Source: Streptomyces sp. B21-083
GTDB lineage: Bacteria > Actinomycetota > Actinomycetes > Streptomycetales > Streptomycetaceae
Length of the DNA: 64,000 nt
Assembly (NCBI RefSeq): GCF_036898825.1
Contig: NZ_JARUND010000001.1
Location: 3,968,001 to 4,032,000 of the forward strand
Reading direction: 5' to 3'
The position numbers and the translations under genes are program-made. The notes below the pieces were generated by a model that was not told the DNA's origin, made no database searches, and saw nothing but the letters and a program-made list of their open reading frames with translations. Below, in pieces: positions 1 to 6,777 of the stretch. Within the stretch, counting starts at the first letter, position 1, and the number at the start of each line of letters is the position of its first letter.

Positions 1-18
1 ATCCAGGGCGTTGTTCAT
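1..18 (-). CDS. First codons of a further leftward gene (partial)
   Basis: An ATG on the minus strand (positions 18-16) sits immediately after the TGA of the next gene upstream (21-19), giving a TGA-ATG junction like the tightly packed junctions of the three genes to its right. Only six codons (M N N A L D) lie in the window, so nothing can be said about function. It would be the fourth gene of the same leftward operon. Confidence 0.35.
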
Positions 19-210
19 TCACCCCGCCCCGTCGCTGGTGTTGGTCAGGAGGTAGAGCGGGATCACGCCCCACGTGCCGCCGTGCGGGTCCTTGTGATCG
101 CCCTTGTGCCCCGTGGAGAGGACGCACGCGCCGGTCTCGCTGAGCATCGGGGCGCCGTAGAACAGGGAGGCGCGCACTCTCCCGCACCGGCCCGCGCTCG
201 GTGTCGTCAT
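19..210 (-). CDS. Small Cys/His-containing protein (63 aa), mobile-element type
   Basis: A 63-residue protein of unknown function. It carries an early Cys (CGRV), a second Cys (GACV) and a GHKGDH stretch followed by a short aromatic tail. Small proteins with a Cys, a GH-GDH motif and a Trp are common cargo of actinomycete integrative elements and phages, but I know no assigned role. The ATG (210-208) overlaps the TGA of the preceding gene as ATGA, so I chose this start over more distal ones; it implies translational coupling. It is the third gene of a coupled leftward operon starting near 817. Confidence 0.6.
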   Translation of the reverse strand: MTTPSAGRCGRVRASLFYGAPMLSETGACVLSTGHKGDHKDPHGGTWGVIPLYLLTNTSDGAG

Positions 211-401
211 CGCGGCCCCCCGGTGCAGGCACGCCGGTAGGCCGCCCACAGTTCCCGGCCGCTCTCGCAGCCGTCCAGCGCCTTGCGTACGTCCTTGCAG
301 CCGTCGGCGCACCTGCGGGTGTGCTCGTGCCACAGCCGGTAGGCGCGCAGCATGGCGTCTTCGGCCGGCCGCACGGATCCGCCGACCCGCGCGCCTGTCA
401 T
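207..401 (-). CDS. Small protein with paired cysteines (64 aa)
   Basis: A 64-residue, probably helical protein with four cysteines (RRCADGCKD, DGCESG, RRACTG) that could bind a metal or form disulphides. I recognise no family. Its ATG (401-399) overlaps the TGA of the upstream membrane protein, and its own TGA overlaps the next ATG, so three consecutive genes are joined by 4-base ATGA overlaps. The spacing argues for a real gene despite its size. Operons of such small proteins are typical of actinomycete integrative conjugative elements; I saw no integrase, Rep or TraB in the window. Confidence 0.6.
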   Translation of the reverse strand: MTGARVGGSVRPAEDAMLRAYRLWHEHTRRCADGCKDVRKALDGCESGRELWAAYRRACTGGPR

Positions 402-817
402 CGGACCCTCACCCCGTCCAGCACAGCGTGAATGTTGCGGGCGTCGAGGTCGAGCCCGAAGTCTGCGGCCAGGACAAGGGCTGTACGCCTGCCGAATTGC
501 GCCGCCCTCTCCCGCGCCGTACGCGGGCTCAGGGGCATCGTGGGCGCCACGTCGACGCAGGCGGGCAGGTAGGGCCGTGACAGTCGGGACGCGGAACCGT
601 CCAGGGGTGCGCAATCGGTGCTGTACGGCGACCTGCGCTGAGCAGGCACTCGCACCACCGGGTACGCATGATCATTCACATTCTTACCGGTCACGACGGT
701 TCGCCATGCCGTCGACACCTTCCGGCGGGTACCGGTCGGCGGGAACAGACGGGTACTGCCCCAGAGAACCAGGGCCACCACAAGCCAGTGCAACGCGGCA
801 GCGCTACGCTCGGCCAT
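398..817 (-). CDS. Small single-pass membrane protein (139 aa)
   Basis: First gene of the leftward coupled operon. An N-terminal hydrophobic segment (about residues 8-22, HWLVVALVLWG) is followed by a basic, Pro-containing region and a C-terminal soluble part with AREERAA-like helix and a VLAADFGLDLDARNI stretch. This predicts one membrane anchor with the bulk on one face. The family is unknown. Three in-frame starts lie close together (TTG 826, ATG 823, ATG 817). The GGGAG at about 834-830 is nine bases from the ATG at 817 and too close to the others, so 817 is preferred. It is divergent from the GntR gene, with the inverted-repeat operator between them. Confidence 0.55.
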   Translation of the reverse strand: MAERSAAALHWLVVALVLWGSTRLFPPTGTRRKVSTAWRTVVTGKNVNDHAYPVVRVPAQRRSPYSTDCAPLDGSASRLSRPYLPACVDVAPTMPLSPRTARERAAQFGRRTALVLAADFGLDLDARNIHAVLDGVRVR

Positions 818-903
818 GTTCATCAACTCCCAACAGTTGGTGGGCCACGCCCCCGGCCGTGACAGCGGTGCGGGGGTCTGCTTTTTTCGAGCTTACGCGC
901 TTA

Positions 904-939
904 CGCGGTATCGCGGTAGCAGATCAACGCGATACCGCG
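904..939. promoter_or_regulatory. Perfect 12-bp inverted repeat, probable GntR autoregulatory operator
   Basis: CGCGGTATCGCG (904-915) is repeated in perfect inversion as CGCGATACCGCG (928-939), with centres 24 bp apart (about two helical turns). Each half is itself nearly palindromic (CGCG-N4-CGCG). It ends 12 bases before the ATG of the GntR gene and lies in the divergent 818-951 gap, so bound dimers could block both directions. The region also repeats TTACGCG just upstream. Function is inferred from position and symmetry. Confidence 0.65.
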
Positions 940-951
940 CACGCTGGCCGT

Positions 952-1197
952 ATGGCTGAGCTTGATCGTTCCCGGAATCTCTGGCCCCAGATCGCCGATG
1001 ACCTACGTCGCCGATTGGGTGCCGGCGAGTGGGCGTCCGGTGAGCGTTTCCCCGGCACGGTGGCGCTGGCCGCTGAGTACGGCGTAGCTCAGGCGACAAC
1101 GCAGAAAGCCGTAGTGGCACTGCGTACCGAGGGGTGGCTACGACTGGAAGTAGGGCAGGGTTCCTTCGTCGCGGACAGTCCCCCGGACGAGGACTAG
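952..1197 (+). CDS. Minimal GntR-family DNA-binding regulator (81 aa)
   Basis: An 81-residue protein that is almost only a GntR winged helix: WPQIADDLRRRLGAGEW (about 11-27), the recognition region FPGTVALAAEYGVAQATTQKAV (34-54), and the wing LRTEGWLRLEVGQGSFV. There is no effector-binding domain, so it is likely controlled by concentration or a partner. Compact GntR proteins of this kind act as KorSA-like repressors on actinomycete integrative elements. The ATG at 952 lacks a clear ribosome binding site and follows the operator within 12 bases, so the transcript may be leaderless. It probably represses itself and the divergent small-protein operon (inference). Confidence 0.8.
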   Translation: MAELDRSRNLWPQIADDLRRRLGAGEWASGERFPGTVALAAEYGVAQATTQKAVVALRTEGWLRLEVGQGSFVADSPPDED

Positions 1198-1246
1198 GAG
1201 CGTGCGTCGACCGGGGCAAGCCCCCTGAGCACTGCGCTGCCTCCGT

Positions 1247-1834
1247 TCAGTTGGTGTGGCCCCCGGCCACAGGGACGTCGGCCTTGTCGGCGTCGGCGAA
1301 GAGAAGCGTGGGCTCGGCCAGAATGTCGCGACCGGATTCGCTCTTGTAGATCTCGTCGACGCTGCCGAAGCGCGCAGCGGTGTAGTCGAGGCCAAGCAGT
1401 GCGGCTGCCTGCCGGACCGATGCTTCGTCGGGTCCTTCGATCTCGACGAAGGTAGGCAGCTCCGGCCAGGTGTCGAAGTCGAAGGCGACCTCGCCCAGGT
1501 GCCATTCCTCGCGGTAGTTCTCCTGGAAGCGGACCTCTCGCAGGCCGAGGCCGCGCAGAATCTCGGCCATGGCCCGCAGGTCGCCGACTTCGGTCTCGAT
1601 CTCGGTGGTGCCGTCGATACGCGTGGCGTCGGTGACGTGCTTGAGCGTCAGCGTGGAGCGCGTGCCCTCGTCGCGCAGCCGGATCCACTGACCGGCGTCC
1701 AGGGCGTCGTTCTCGAAGATCTTCCGGGTGAGGCGAGTGCGGGGGAAGGTCTGCGTGGCGCCCAGGCCGGTGAGTTTGGCCTGGAGCGCGTCGACGTCGA
1801 TGTCGAGGAACTTGGCCTCGTACTCGTGCTTCAT
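1247..1834 (-). CDS. CYTH-domain protein (class IV adenylate cyclase-like)
   Basis: 195 residues with the CYTH hallmark ExExK near the N-terminus (HEYEAKF), then alternating charged beta strands typical of the triphosphate tunnel: IRLRDEG, LTLKH, TEIETEV, WHLGEVAFDFDTWPELPTFVEIEG. CYTH proteins bind triphosphate substrates with Mg2+ and act as adenylate cyclases, thiamine triphosphatases or tripolyphosphatases; the sequence alone does not decide which. It is the last gene of the leftward set with the methyltransferase, P-loop kinase-like protein and radical SAM enzyme. Start ATG is preceded by GGAG and an upstream AAGGA. Confidence 0.85.
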   Translation of the reverse strand: MKHEYEAKFLDIDVDALQAKLTGLGATQTFPRTRLTRKIFENDALDAGQWIRLRDEGTRSTLTLKHVTDATRIDGTTEIETEVGDLRAMAEILRGLGLREVRFQENYREEWHLGEVAFDFDTWPELPTFVEIEGPDEASVRQAAALLGLDYTAARFGSVDEIYKSESGRDILAEPTLLFADADKADVPVAGGHTN

Positions 1835-1861
1835 GATCTCCGTTTTCCTTCAGTTCGATGG

Positions 1862-2509
1862 TTACGTCGGCACGTGGGCAGCGAGGAACAAGCCCATGCG
1901 GTGGGTGTGGTCCTGGAGTTGGCCCGCGTGGGCTCGTTCCGTGAACTCGTTTGTGCTTAGCGTCAGTAGCACGCGCCACTGGTCGTTGAAGTGGCAGCTG
2001 AGTTTCTCCGGAGAGGTGTAGTGCTCGATGCCGGCCTGGCGAGGCTCGATGGGCATCATGAATTCAGCCCCGAACAGGCCGCCGGGCCGGACCAAGGACT
2101 GCATGCGCGTGACGAACTCGGCGAGAGATCGATGATGGTTGGCACTGTAGTGCCAGGAGCAGCTTGTCCAAACGGCGTCGCACTTCGCGTCATTGGCATG
2201 CGTCTGCAGGAAGTCCTCCTCCACGATCTGCACTTGGTCATAGAGGCCTTCGATTTTGAGCCGGCCGATGAGTCCCATCGCGTGAGGGGAGACGTCCCCC
2301 GGAAGGCTGACCTCTCCACCATGCAAAGCGAGTGGGTCACGTTCGAAGGCGAGGACGCGGTAGCCGGCCGCGGCGAGGGGCAGCACCAGCCTGCCGTCGC
2401 TCGCCCCGATGACCGCGACAGTGGACTCAGCGGGAACACGTTCCGTCAGAGCGGCCAGGAACTGCGGGAAGAACGTGAGGGTGTGCTCCCACAGACTCTG
2501 TGTTTCCAC
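1862..2509 (-). CDS. SAM-dependent methyltransferase-like protein
   Basis: About 215 residues with a class I methyltransferase core: a motif I-like VIGASDGRLVLPLA strand-loop near residues 30-43, followed by an acidic strand end (LAFERD), a motif IV region (DAVWTSCSWHYS) and post-IV LVRPGGLFGAEF. The usual GxGxG of motif I is relaxed (GASDG). I chose the GTG at 2509 because AGGAG lies six bases upstream. The substrate is unknown. The gene begins inside the end of the P-loop kinase gene (83 bp overlap), so the two are translationally linked, and it probably shares a pathway with the kinase and the radical SAM enzyme. Confidence 0.75.
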   Translation of the reverse strand: METQSLWEHTLTFFPQFLAALTERVPAESTVAVIGASDGRLVLPLAAAGYRVLAFERDPLALHGGEVSLPGDVSPHAMGLIGRLKIEGLYDQVQIVEEDFLQTHANDAKCDAVWTSCSWHYSANHHRSLAEFVTRMQSLVRPGGLFGAEFMMPIEPRQAGIEHYTSPEKLSCHFNDQWRVLLTLSTNEFTERAHAGQLQDHTHRMGLFLAAHVPT

Positions 2510-3065
2510 CACAAGCTCCTTCGTTGTCGGTGGTGAGGATGACAGTGACGATCTGCTCCGGTGCGAGGCCCGTGGTGTCGATGGGTCGCATCGGGAATTG
2601 GGCATAGGCCGCGTTGATCCGGTCGGGCACCACCTCGCTGAGCAGGTCCCAGGGAGAGTTCGGCTTGTCCCGTGCGAGGAGGCGGCGTTGGCGTTCGTCC
2701 TCGGCGCAGGTCAGTTGGTACGTGGTCGGCTCCGGCAGATCGGCCGGCAAGGTGACGTGGAGCCGGGCCCCTAGCGCGCGGTGGTTGGCCAGACACCGGG
2801 CGAAGTAGCTCTCCACGACGACGGATGTCCCGGCGTCGAGGTGACGTTGGATCTCGTCGGTCGCGGTGAACAACGCGGAGAGGTAGAAGCACATTCTCGC
2901 GTCGGCGCTCGTTCGCCTGTCGACCTGTTGTCGCAGTGCCTGGAAGGAAACCGGCACCGTAGGGACGACAACGGCACCTCGTGCGTGTGCGAGCAAGGGT
3001 GCGATCGTCGACTTCCCGGTGCCACGCAGCCCTTCCAGGCTCTCGAAGAGCGGGCCTTCAGACAT
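2427..3065 (-). CDS. dTMP-kinase-like P-loop NTPase
   Basis: 212 residues. The N-terminus FESLEGLRGTGKST places a Walker A loop (about 11-20) right after the first strand, as in thymidylate kinase-like proteins. An EYF/ESYF region (VVVESYFARCLANHRALG) resembles the substrate-binding segment of that family, and a lid-like Arg-rich stretch (EDERQRRLLARDK) follows. It probably phosphorylates a nucleotide or small molecule. The ATG lies within the end of the radical SAM gene (8-base overlap). The last 30 residues run past the start of the methyltransferase gene and look unstructured. Whether the substrate is dTMP or a modified nucleotide is unknown. Confidence 0.75.
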   Translation of the reverse strand: MSEGPLFESLEGLRGTGKSTIAPLLAHARGAVVVPTVPVSFQALRQQVDRRTSADARMCFYLSALFTATDEIQRHLDAGTSVVVESYFARCLANHRALGARLHVTLPADLPEPTTYQLTCAEDERQRRLLARDKPNSPWDLLSEVVPDRINAAYAQFPMRPIDTTGLAPEQIVTVILTTDNEGACGGNTESVGAHPHVLPAVPGRSDGTCSR

Positions 3066-3960
3066 GGGCGTACAGCACGTCCGGGACGGCGAGCGTGAGC
3101 TCGTCGGTGGACGACGGCTGGTGGAGGATTCGGTCGGCGCGCTTGTCGTACCAGAAGGCGTGGGAGTCCTTGCCAACGGCCTTGCAGGACATGGTGAGCG
3201 CCCCGCGAGGGTCGGCCTCGATGCGCTCGATCTCCGTCGGTCCGTCTACAGGGGCGCAGACTTCTGGAGCACCGTGCTTGGAGAGGTCCTCGTCGACGAT
3301 CACGTCGATGGCCAGTTCGGCCGACTGCAAATGCTCCCGTAGGCGGGCGTAAGCGCCCGTATCCGTGACCAGGAGTTCGGGGTGGTCGGCAGCGTTGCCG
3401 ACCGGTCGCAGGCAGTGGAGCTTGAGCTGCTCGACGCCGAAACCCTGCAGGGTGCGGGCCAGGGGCAGCACCTCGGCGATATTCCGGGAGGTGACCGTCA
3501 TGGTCGCGCCCGTGCGGACGTCGAGTGTCCGGGCGAGTTCCAGGGCGCTGAGCGCGCTTTGATAGCTGCCCACTTTGCGGATGTGGTCGTTGGTCGAGCC
3601 GATGCCCTCCAACGAGACTCGCAGCAGGTCCACGTACGGGGCGATCTCCGTCAGCCGCCGCTCGATCCGGTAGCCGTTGGTGCAGATCTCGACCTGCTGG
3701 CGCAGTTCTCGCTTGGCGTACCGGACGACCTCGGCGAGGTGCTTGTAGACGAACGGCTCGCCGCCGAGCAGGGTGACGGCCTCGGTACCGTATTCGTCAC
3801 GCATGAGAACCATGAGGCTGATCGCCTCGTCCAGTGTGAACGCGTCGGCGTGCTTCAGCCTTTCGCCGTGGAAACAGTGCAGGCACTCGAAGTTGCAGCG
3901 GTACAGCAGTTGCAGATAGAGCATCCGGATCCTGCGGATGCCGGTCACTTCGCCGATCAC
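3058..3960 (-). CDS. Radical SAM enzyme
   Basis: 300 residues. The CxxxCxxC motif (CNFECLHC, Cys 22, 26, 29) ligates the 4Fe-4S cluster that cleaves SAM. A GGEP motif (LLGGEPFVY) and a later strand RVSLEG match the radical SAM TIM barrel. The C-terminus has further Cys residues (EVCAPV, LTMSCKAVG) that may hold an auxiliary cluster, but not a full SPASM motif. The GTG start at 3960 follows AGGAGG by five bases. Substrate unknown. Lying upstream of a nucleotide-kinase-like protein it could act on a nucleotide or peptide. It resembles viperin in CNxxCxxCFH but lacks other features I would need for that call. Confidence 0.85.
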   Translation of the reverse strand: MIGEVTGIRRIRMLYLQLLYRCNFECLHCFHGERLKHADAFTLDEAISLMVLMRDEYGTEAVTLLGGEPFVYKHLAEVVRYAKRELRQQVEICTNGYRIERRLTEIAPYVDLLRVSLEGIGSTNDHIRKVGSYQSALSALELARTLDVRTGATMTVTSRNIAEVLPLARTLQGFGVEQLKLHCLRPVGNAADHPELLVTDTGAYARLREHLQSAELAIDVIVDEDLSKHGAPEVCAPVDGPTEIERIEADPRGALTMSCKAVGKDSHAFWYDKRADRILHQPSSTDELTLAVPDVLYAHV

Positions 3961-4067
3961 GTCGACCTCCTGCGGGCAGTTGCCTGATGGGAGCTCTGAT
4001 GGTGATGGACCCGTCCAGGACCGCGTCACCGCGTACGCGGACGAACGCAGGACGTCCCTGGGACGTT

Positions 4068-4760
4068 TCAGCCGCAGGCGAGGTCCTCCAGAAGGCCGAG
4101 CAGACCGATGGTGTCCGTCAGGTCGGGAAGGACGAGGTCGGCGCCGGCCGCTTTCAGTTCAGGTTTCCCGTGGACGCCCGTGGCAACGGCGATGACGTGC
4201 GCGCCGGAAGCGAGCGCTGCCTCGACGTCTCGCGGAGTGTCTCCGACGAGGACGACAGGTGTGTTGTCCGGCAGGGTGCGGTGGTCTCGAACGCGCCGAC
4301 GAGCGACATCGACCAGCTCCGACCGTTCGACGGAGTCCGCGCCATAAGCGCCGACCTTCAGATCGACCAGCGTGTCCAGGTCGAACGCGGACAGTTTCAC
4401 CTGCGCGTTCGCGGCGATATTGCCCGTGAGGACGGACGACACCCACTCCACTCTAACCGCCGCTTCCTTGAGCCCCTCGCGTACGCCGGGGAGAGCTCTG
4501 CCCCGCTCGCGCAGTTCACCAAGACGTTCCCGCCCGGCACCGGCGAGGGCTTCCTCCGTGTCCGCCCAGTCGGGCTCGGGAAACCCGTTCCGCAGGAACA
4601 TCTCACGCATGATCAGATGGTCCGTACGCCCTTCGGTCACAGCGGCGGACTTCGGCGGCTCACCCGCCAGTGCTGTGAAGGCAGCGGCGTAAATCTCCTT
4701 GCTGACACCGGCGTTGTCGATGAGCGTGTGGTCGATGTCCCAGAGGATGATGAGCGCCAT
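4068..4760 (-). CDS. HAD-family hydrolase
   Basis: 230 residues. The HAD nucleophile motif DxDxT appears as LWDIDHTLID at the extreme N-terminus; motif II lies around VSSVLTGN, and motifs III/IV around RTLPDNTPVVLVGDTPRDVEAA, with an alpha-helical cap between. This is the phosphoglycolate phosphatase/5'-nucleotidase-like subfamily, which removes phosphate from small phosphorylated metabolites. The start ATG is chosen because the DIDHT strand must be near residue 10. It is divergent from the XRE regulator (87 bp between starts) and lies upstream of the radical SAM gene with 107 bp between them, so it may or may not share that transcript. Confidence 0.85.
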   Translation of the reverse strand: MALIILWDIDHTLIDNAGVSKEIYAAAFTALAGEPPKSAAVTEGRTDHLIMREMFLRNGFPEPDWADTEEALAGAGRERLGELRERGRALPGVREGLKEAAVRVEWVSSVLTGNIAANAQVKLSAFDLDTLVDLKVGAYGADSVERSELVDVARRRVRDHRTLPDNTPVVLVGDTPRDVEAALASGAHVIAVATGVHGKPELKAAGADLVLPDLTDTIGLLGLLEDLACG

Positions 4761-4847
4761 ACACCCAGCGTAAGCAGACACGAGACCAGCGAGTTGTGGC
4801 CAGGCGTCCGGGAACGTCCTTGCGTACCTTCCGGCGACTCGGCTTGG

Positions 4848-5627
4848 ATGTCCACCGTGAACGAGCGACTCCATTCCGCACTCGCCCAGCGCGGCGTCTT
4901 ACCCGAATCGCTCGCCGAAGTGTGCGAGGTGGACCCCAAAACCGTCAGTCGATGGATCAGCGGCCGACTTCCCCACCCACGACACCGTTTCCGCGTCGCC
5001 CGCCACCTCCGAGTCGAGGAGACCTTCCTGTGGCCCGCACCTCAGGGTCGTAGCGGCCGACCGAACGGCCCCGACGCCGAGCTCGTCGGTACCTATCAGA
5101 ACCGCGCCAGCGTCCCCCGCGAGACCTGGCTTTCCCTCCTCCGCGAAGCGAAGGAGCAGATCGATGTGCTCGTCTTCTCCGGCACCTTCTTCGCCCAGTC
5201 CAACCCGCACGTCGCCCACATGTTGACCGAGCGAGCGTCACTCGGTGTCCGTGTCCGGTTGTGCTTTGGCGATCCGGCTGGAAAGGCCGCGGTCGGCCGT
5301 GGCCGTGAAGAAGGCATCGGCGACACGCTCGGCGCGAAGATCCGCGCGTCCCTCACGTACTATCGCCCGCTGCCATCGACACCGAGCTGTGAGGTACGGC
5401 TGCACGACACCACCCTGTACAACTCGCTGTTCCGCTACGACAACGACCTGCTCGTCAATTCGCATGTCTACGGCCAACCGGCCAGCGCCAACCCCTTGAT
5501 GCACCTCAAGAGGGTCGACAGCTCAGGATGGTTCGACAACTACGCTCAAAGCTTCGAAGCCGTCTGGGCCGGCGCACATGCATGGAAGCCCGACCAGGAG
5601 GGGACCCCCGCGAATGGGCAGGACTGA
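4848..5627 (+). CDS. XRE-type HTH regulator with C-terminal DUF5919/PLD-like domain
   Basis: 259 residues. The N-terminal helix-turn-helix (LAEVCEVDPKTVSRWISG, about 22-39) is XRE type. A conserved C-terminal domain follows (LSLLREAKEQIDVLVFSGTFF, then VRVRLCFGDP and LHDTTLYNSLFRYDND). This arrangement is common in Streptomyces; the C-terminal part resembles a degraded phospholipase D fold, without a visible HKD motif. It is divergent from the HAD gene and overlaps the start of the Nudix gene by 14 bases, so it probably controls both directions. ATG 4848 is used; GTG 4857 is an alternative. No clear ribosome binding site is seen. Confidence 0.75.
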   Translation: MSTVNERLHSALAQRGVLPESLAEVCEVDPKTVSRWISGRLPHPRHRFRVARHLRVEETFLWPAPQGRSGRPNGPDAELVGTYQNRASVPRETWLSLLREAKEQIDVLVFSGTFFAQSNPHVAHMLTERASLGVRVRLCFGDPAGKAAVGRGREEGIGDTLGAKIRASLTYYRPLPSTPSCEVRLHDTTLYNSLFRYDNDLLVNSHVYGQPASANPLMHLKRVDSSGWFDNYAQSFEAVWAGAHAWKPDQEGTPANGQD

Positions 5628-6081
5628 ATACCTCAACGATCCCAAGGCTCCCAAGGCCAACACCCTCATTCCCGCCAGTAACCTCCTGGTCGTCGACGAC
5701 GAGGGCGCCATACTCCTCCAGCGTCGCCGCGACACCGGCCAGTGGGCGCTTCCGGGCGGTGCGCAGGACATCGGCGAGACCGCTGCCGAATGCGCGGTAC
5801 GTGAATGCCTGGAGGAGACCGGCATCGTCGCCGAGATCACCGGCTTCCTCGGGGTCTACACCAACCCCAAACACATCGTCGCCTACAGCGACGGCGAGGT
5901 CCGCCAGCAGTACGAGAACACCTACATCGGCCGTCCCGTCGGCGGCGAGCCCACCATCAACGACGAGGCCGACGGCGTTCGCTTCGTCCAGCCCGCCGAC
6001 TTCAACCGGTACGATATTCACCCCAGTATGCGGCAGCAGATCGGCGATTTCCTTGCCGGTGCCTATCCCTACCTCGGCTGA
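5614..6081 (+). CDS. Nudix hydrolase
   Basis: 155 residues with a complete Nudix box, G-x5-E-x7-REUxEExGU, read as GAQDIGE...RECLEETGI (about residues 49-71), which binds Mg2+ and cleaves nucleoside diphosphate-X bonds. The strand before it (ILLQRRRDTGQWALPGG) is typical of NDP-sugar or NTP pyrophosphatases. AGGAGGGG lies ten bases before the ATG at 5614. It overlaps the preceding XRE gene by 14 bases, so the two form a rightward operon, and overlaps the convergent HD-domain gene at its 3' end by 13 bases. Confidence 0.9.
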   Translation: MGRTEYLNDPKAPKANTLIPASNLLVVDDEGAILLQRRRDTGQWALPGGAQDIGETAAECAVRECLEETGIVAEITGFLGVYTNPKHIVAYSDGEVRQQYENTYIGRPVGGEPTINDEADGVRFVQPADFNRYDIHPSMRQQIGDFLAGAYPYLG

Positions 6082-6632
6082 GCCACCAAGGCGGCCTCGG
6101 TCCTTCCGACAGCGGCCAGAATCTCAGGCGACGCCCGACGGATGAACCGCCCCACTACACCGTCCGTTCCATAACGGCCGAGGATTTCGGCCAGCCGGAA
6201 CCTGACAGTGGTGCGATCCCCGTCCGGCGTCGTGGTCATGTCGCAGTAGACCAGTGCGTCCACCAGCAAAGGCTGTTCCAACAGCGGGAACTCCGCCTCC
6301 AGCACCTCCCTCAACCCGCGCTCCTCGGCCTCCAACAGCGCGAACGAATGGTTTGCCACCAGCCGAACCAGCCGCTCGTCCGCCCCGTGGACGTCACGGA
6401 GAAAACGGGCACCGTCCAAGGGATGGAAGCCGGTTTCAGCGAGCCTGGGCGCGTAACCCACATCGTGCAGCACAGCAGCCGAAGCCAGGAGATCGGCATC
6501 TTCACCCAGGACTCGTGCAAGACCGACCACACGCTGTGCGACGCCTTCCGAATGTGCCCAACGACGAGGCAGCACACCCCTCAGCTCGTTCTCGGCCACC
6601 ATGCGCGCCCAGCTCACTTGTGCTCCGCTCAT
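6069..6632 (-). CDS. HD-domain phosphohydrolase
   Basis: 187 residues with an HD metal site: His in WAHSEGVA, the HD pair in AAVLHDVGYA and a later VANHSF histidine, plus a downstream Asp (LVDALVYCDM). HD-domain proteins hydrolyse nucleotides or cyclic nucleotides. The ATG at 6632 follows GGAG by six bases; an in-frame ATG at 6644 is an alternative. It converges on and slightly overlaps the Nudix gene. The position beside Nudix, HAD and CYTH genes suggests a nucleotide or phosphate substrate, but no specific one can be named. Confidence 0.85.
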   Translation of the reverse strand: MSGAQVSWARMVAENELRGVLPRRWAHSEGVAQRVVGLARVLGEDADLLASAAVLHDVGYAPRLAETGFHPLDGARFLRDVHGADERLVRLVANHSFALLEAEERGLREVLEAEFPLLEQPLLVDALVYCDMTTTPDGDRTTVRFRLAEILGRYGTDGVVGRFIRRASPEILAAVGRTEAALVAQPR

Positions 6633-6699
6633 GAGGTGCTCCATGCCCAGGCCAGGACTGGTGCAGTCCGCCAGACAGGGGCGCCCGGGGCGAATGCCA

Positions 6700-6740
6700 A
6701 AAGGGGCCGCCCGCACCACGGATGGCGAGCAGCCCCTTCA
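6700..6740 (-). terminator. Probable terminator of ndh
   Basis: On the minus strand AAGGGGC (6738-6732) pairs with GCCCCTT (6707-6701), and the second arm runs into TTTTGG. It starts 40 bases after the ndh stop codon. The loop is long but itself GC-rich and partly self-complementary. Confidence 0.55.
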
Positions 6741-6777
6741 GGGGTGATTCAGTGACCGGAGGTCAAAGGAGCGAACG

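Noticed and set aside
1..1197. Complete integrative conjugative element
   Set aside because: Only small proteins and a GntR are visible; no integrase, excisionase, Rep, TraB or att repeat lies in the window.
3058..3960. Radical SAM protein as a prokaryotic viperin
   Set aside because: CNxxCxxCFH and the kinase-like neighbour are suggestive, but I cannot see the other viperin-specific motifs, and the later LEG strand with extra Cys looks more like other radical SAM groups. Kept as radical SAM only.
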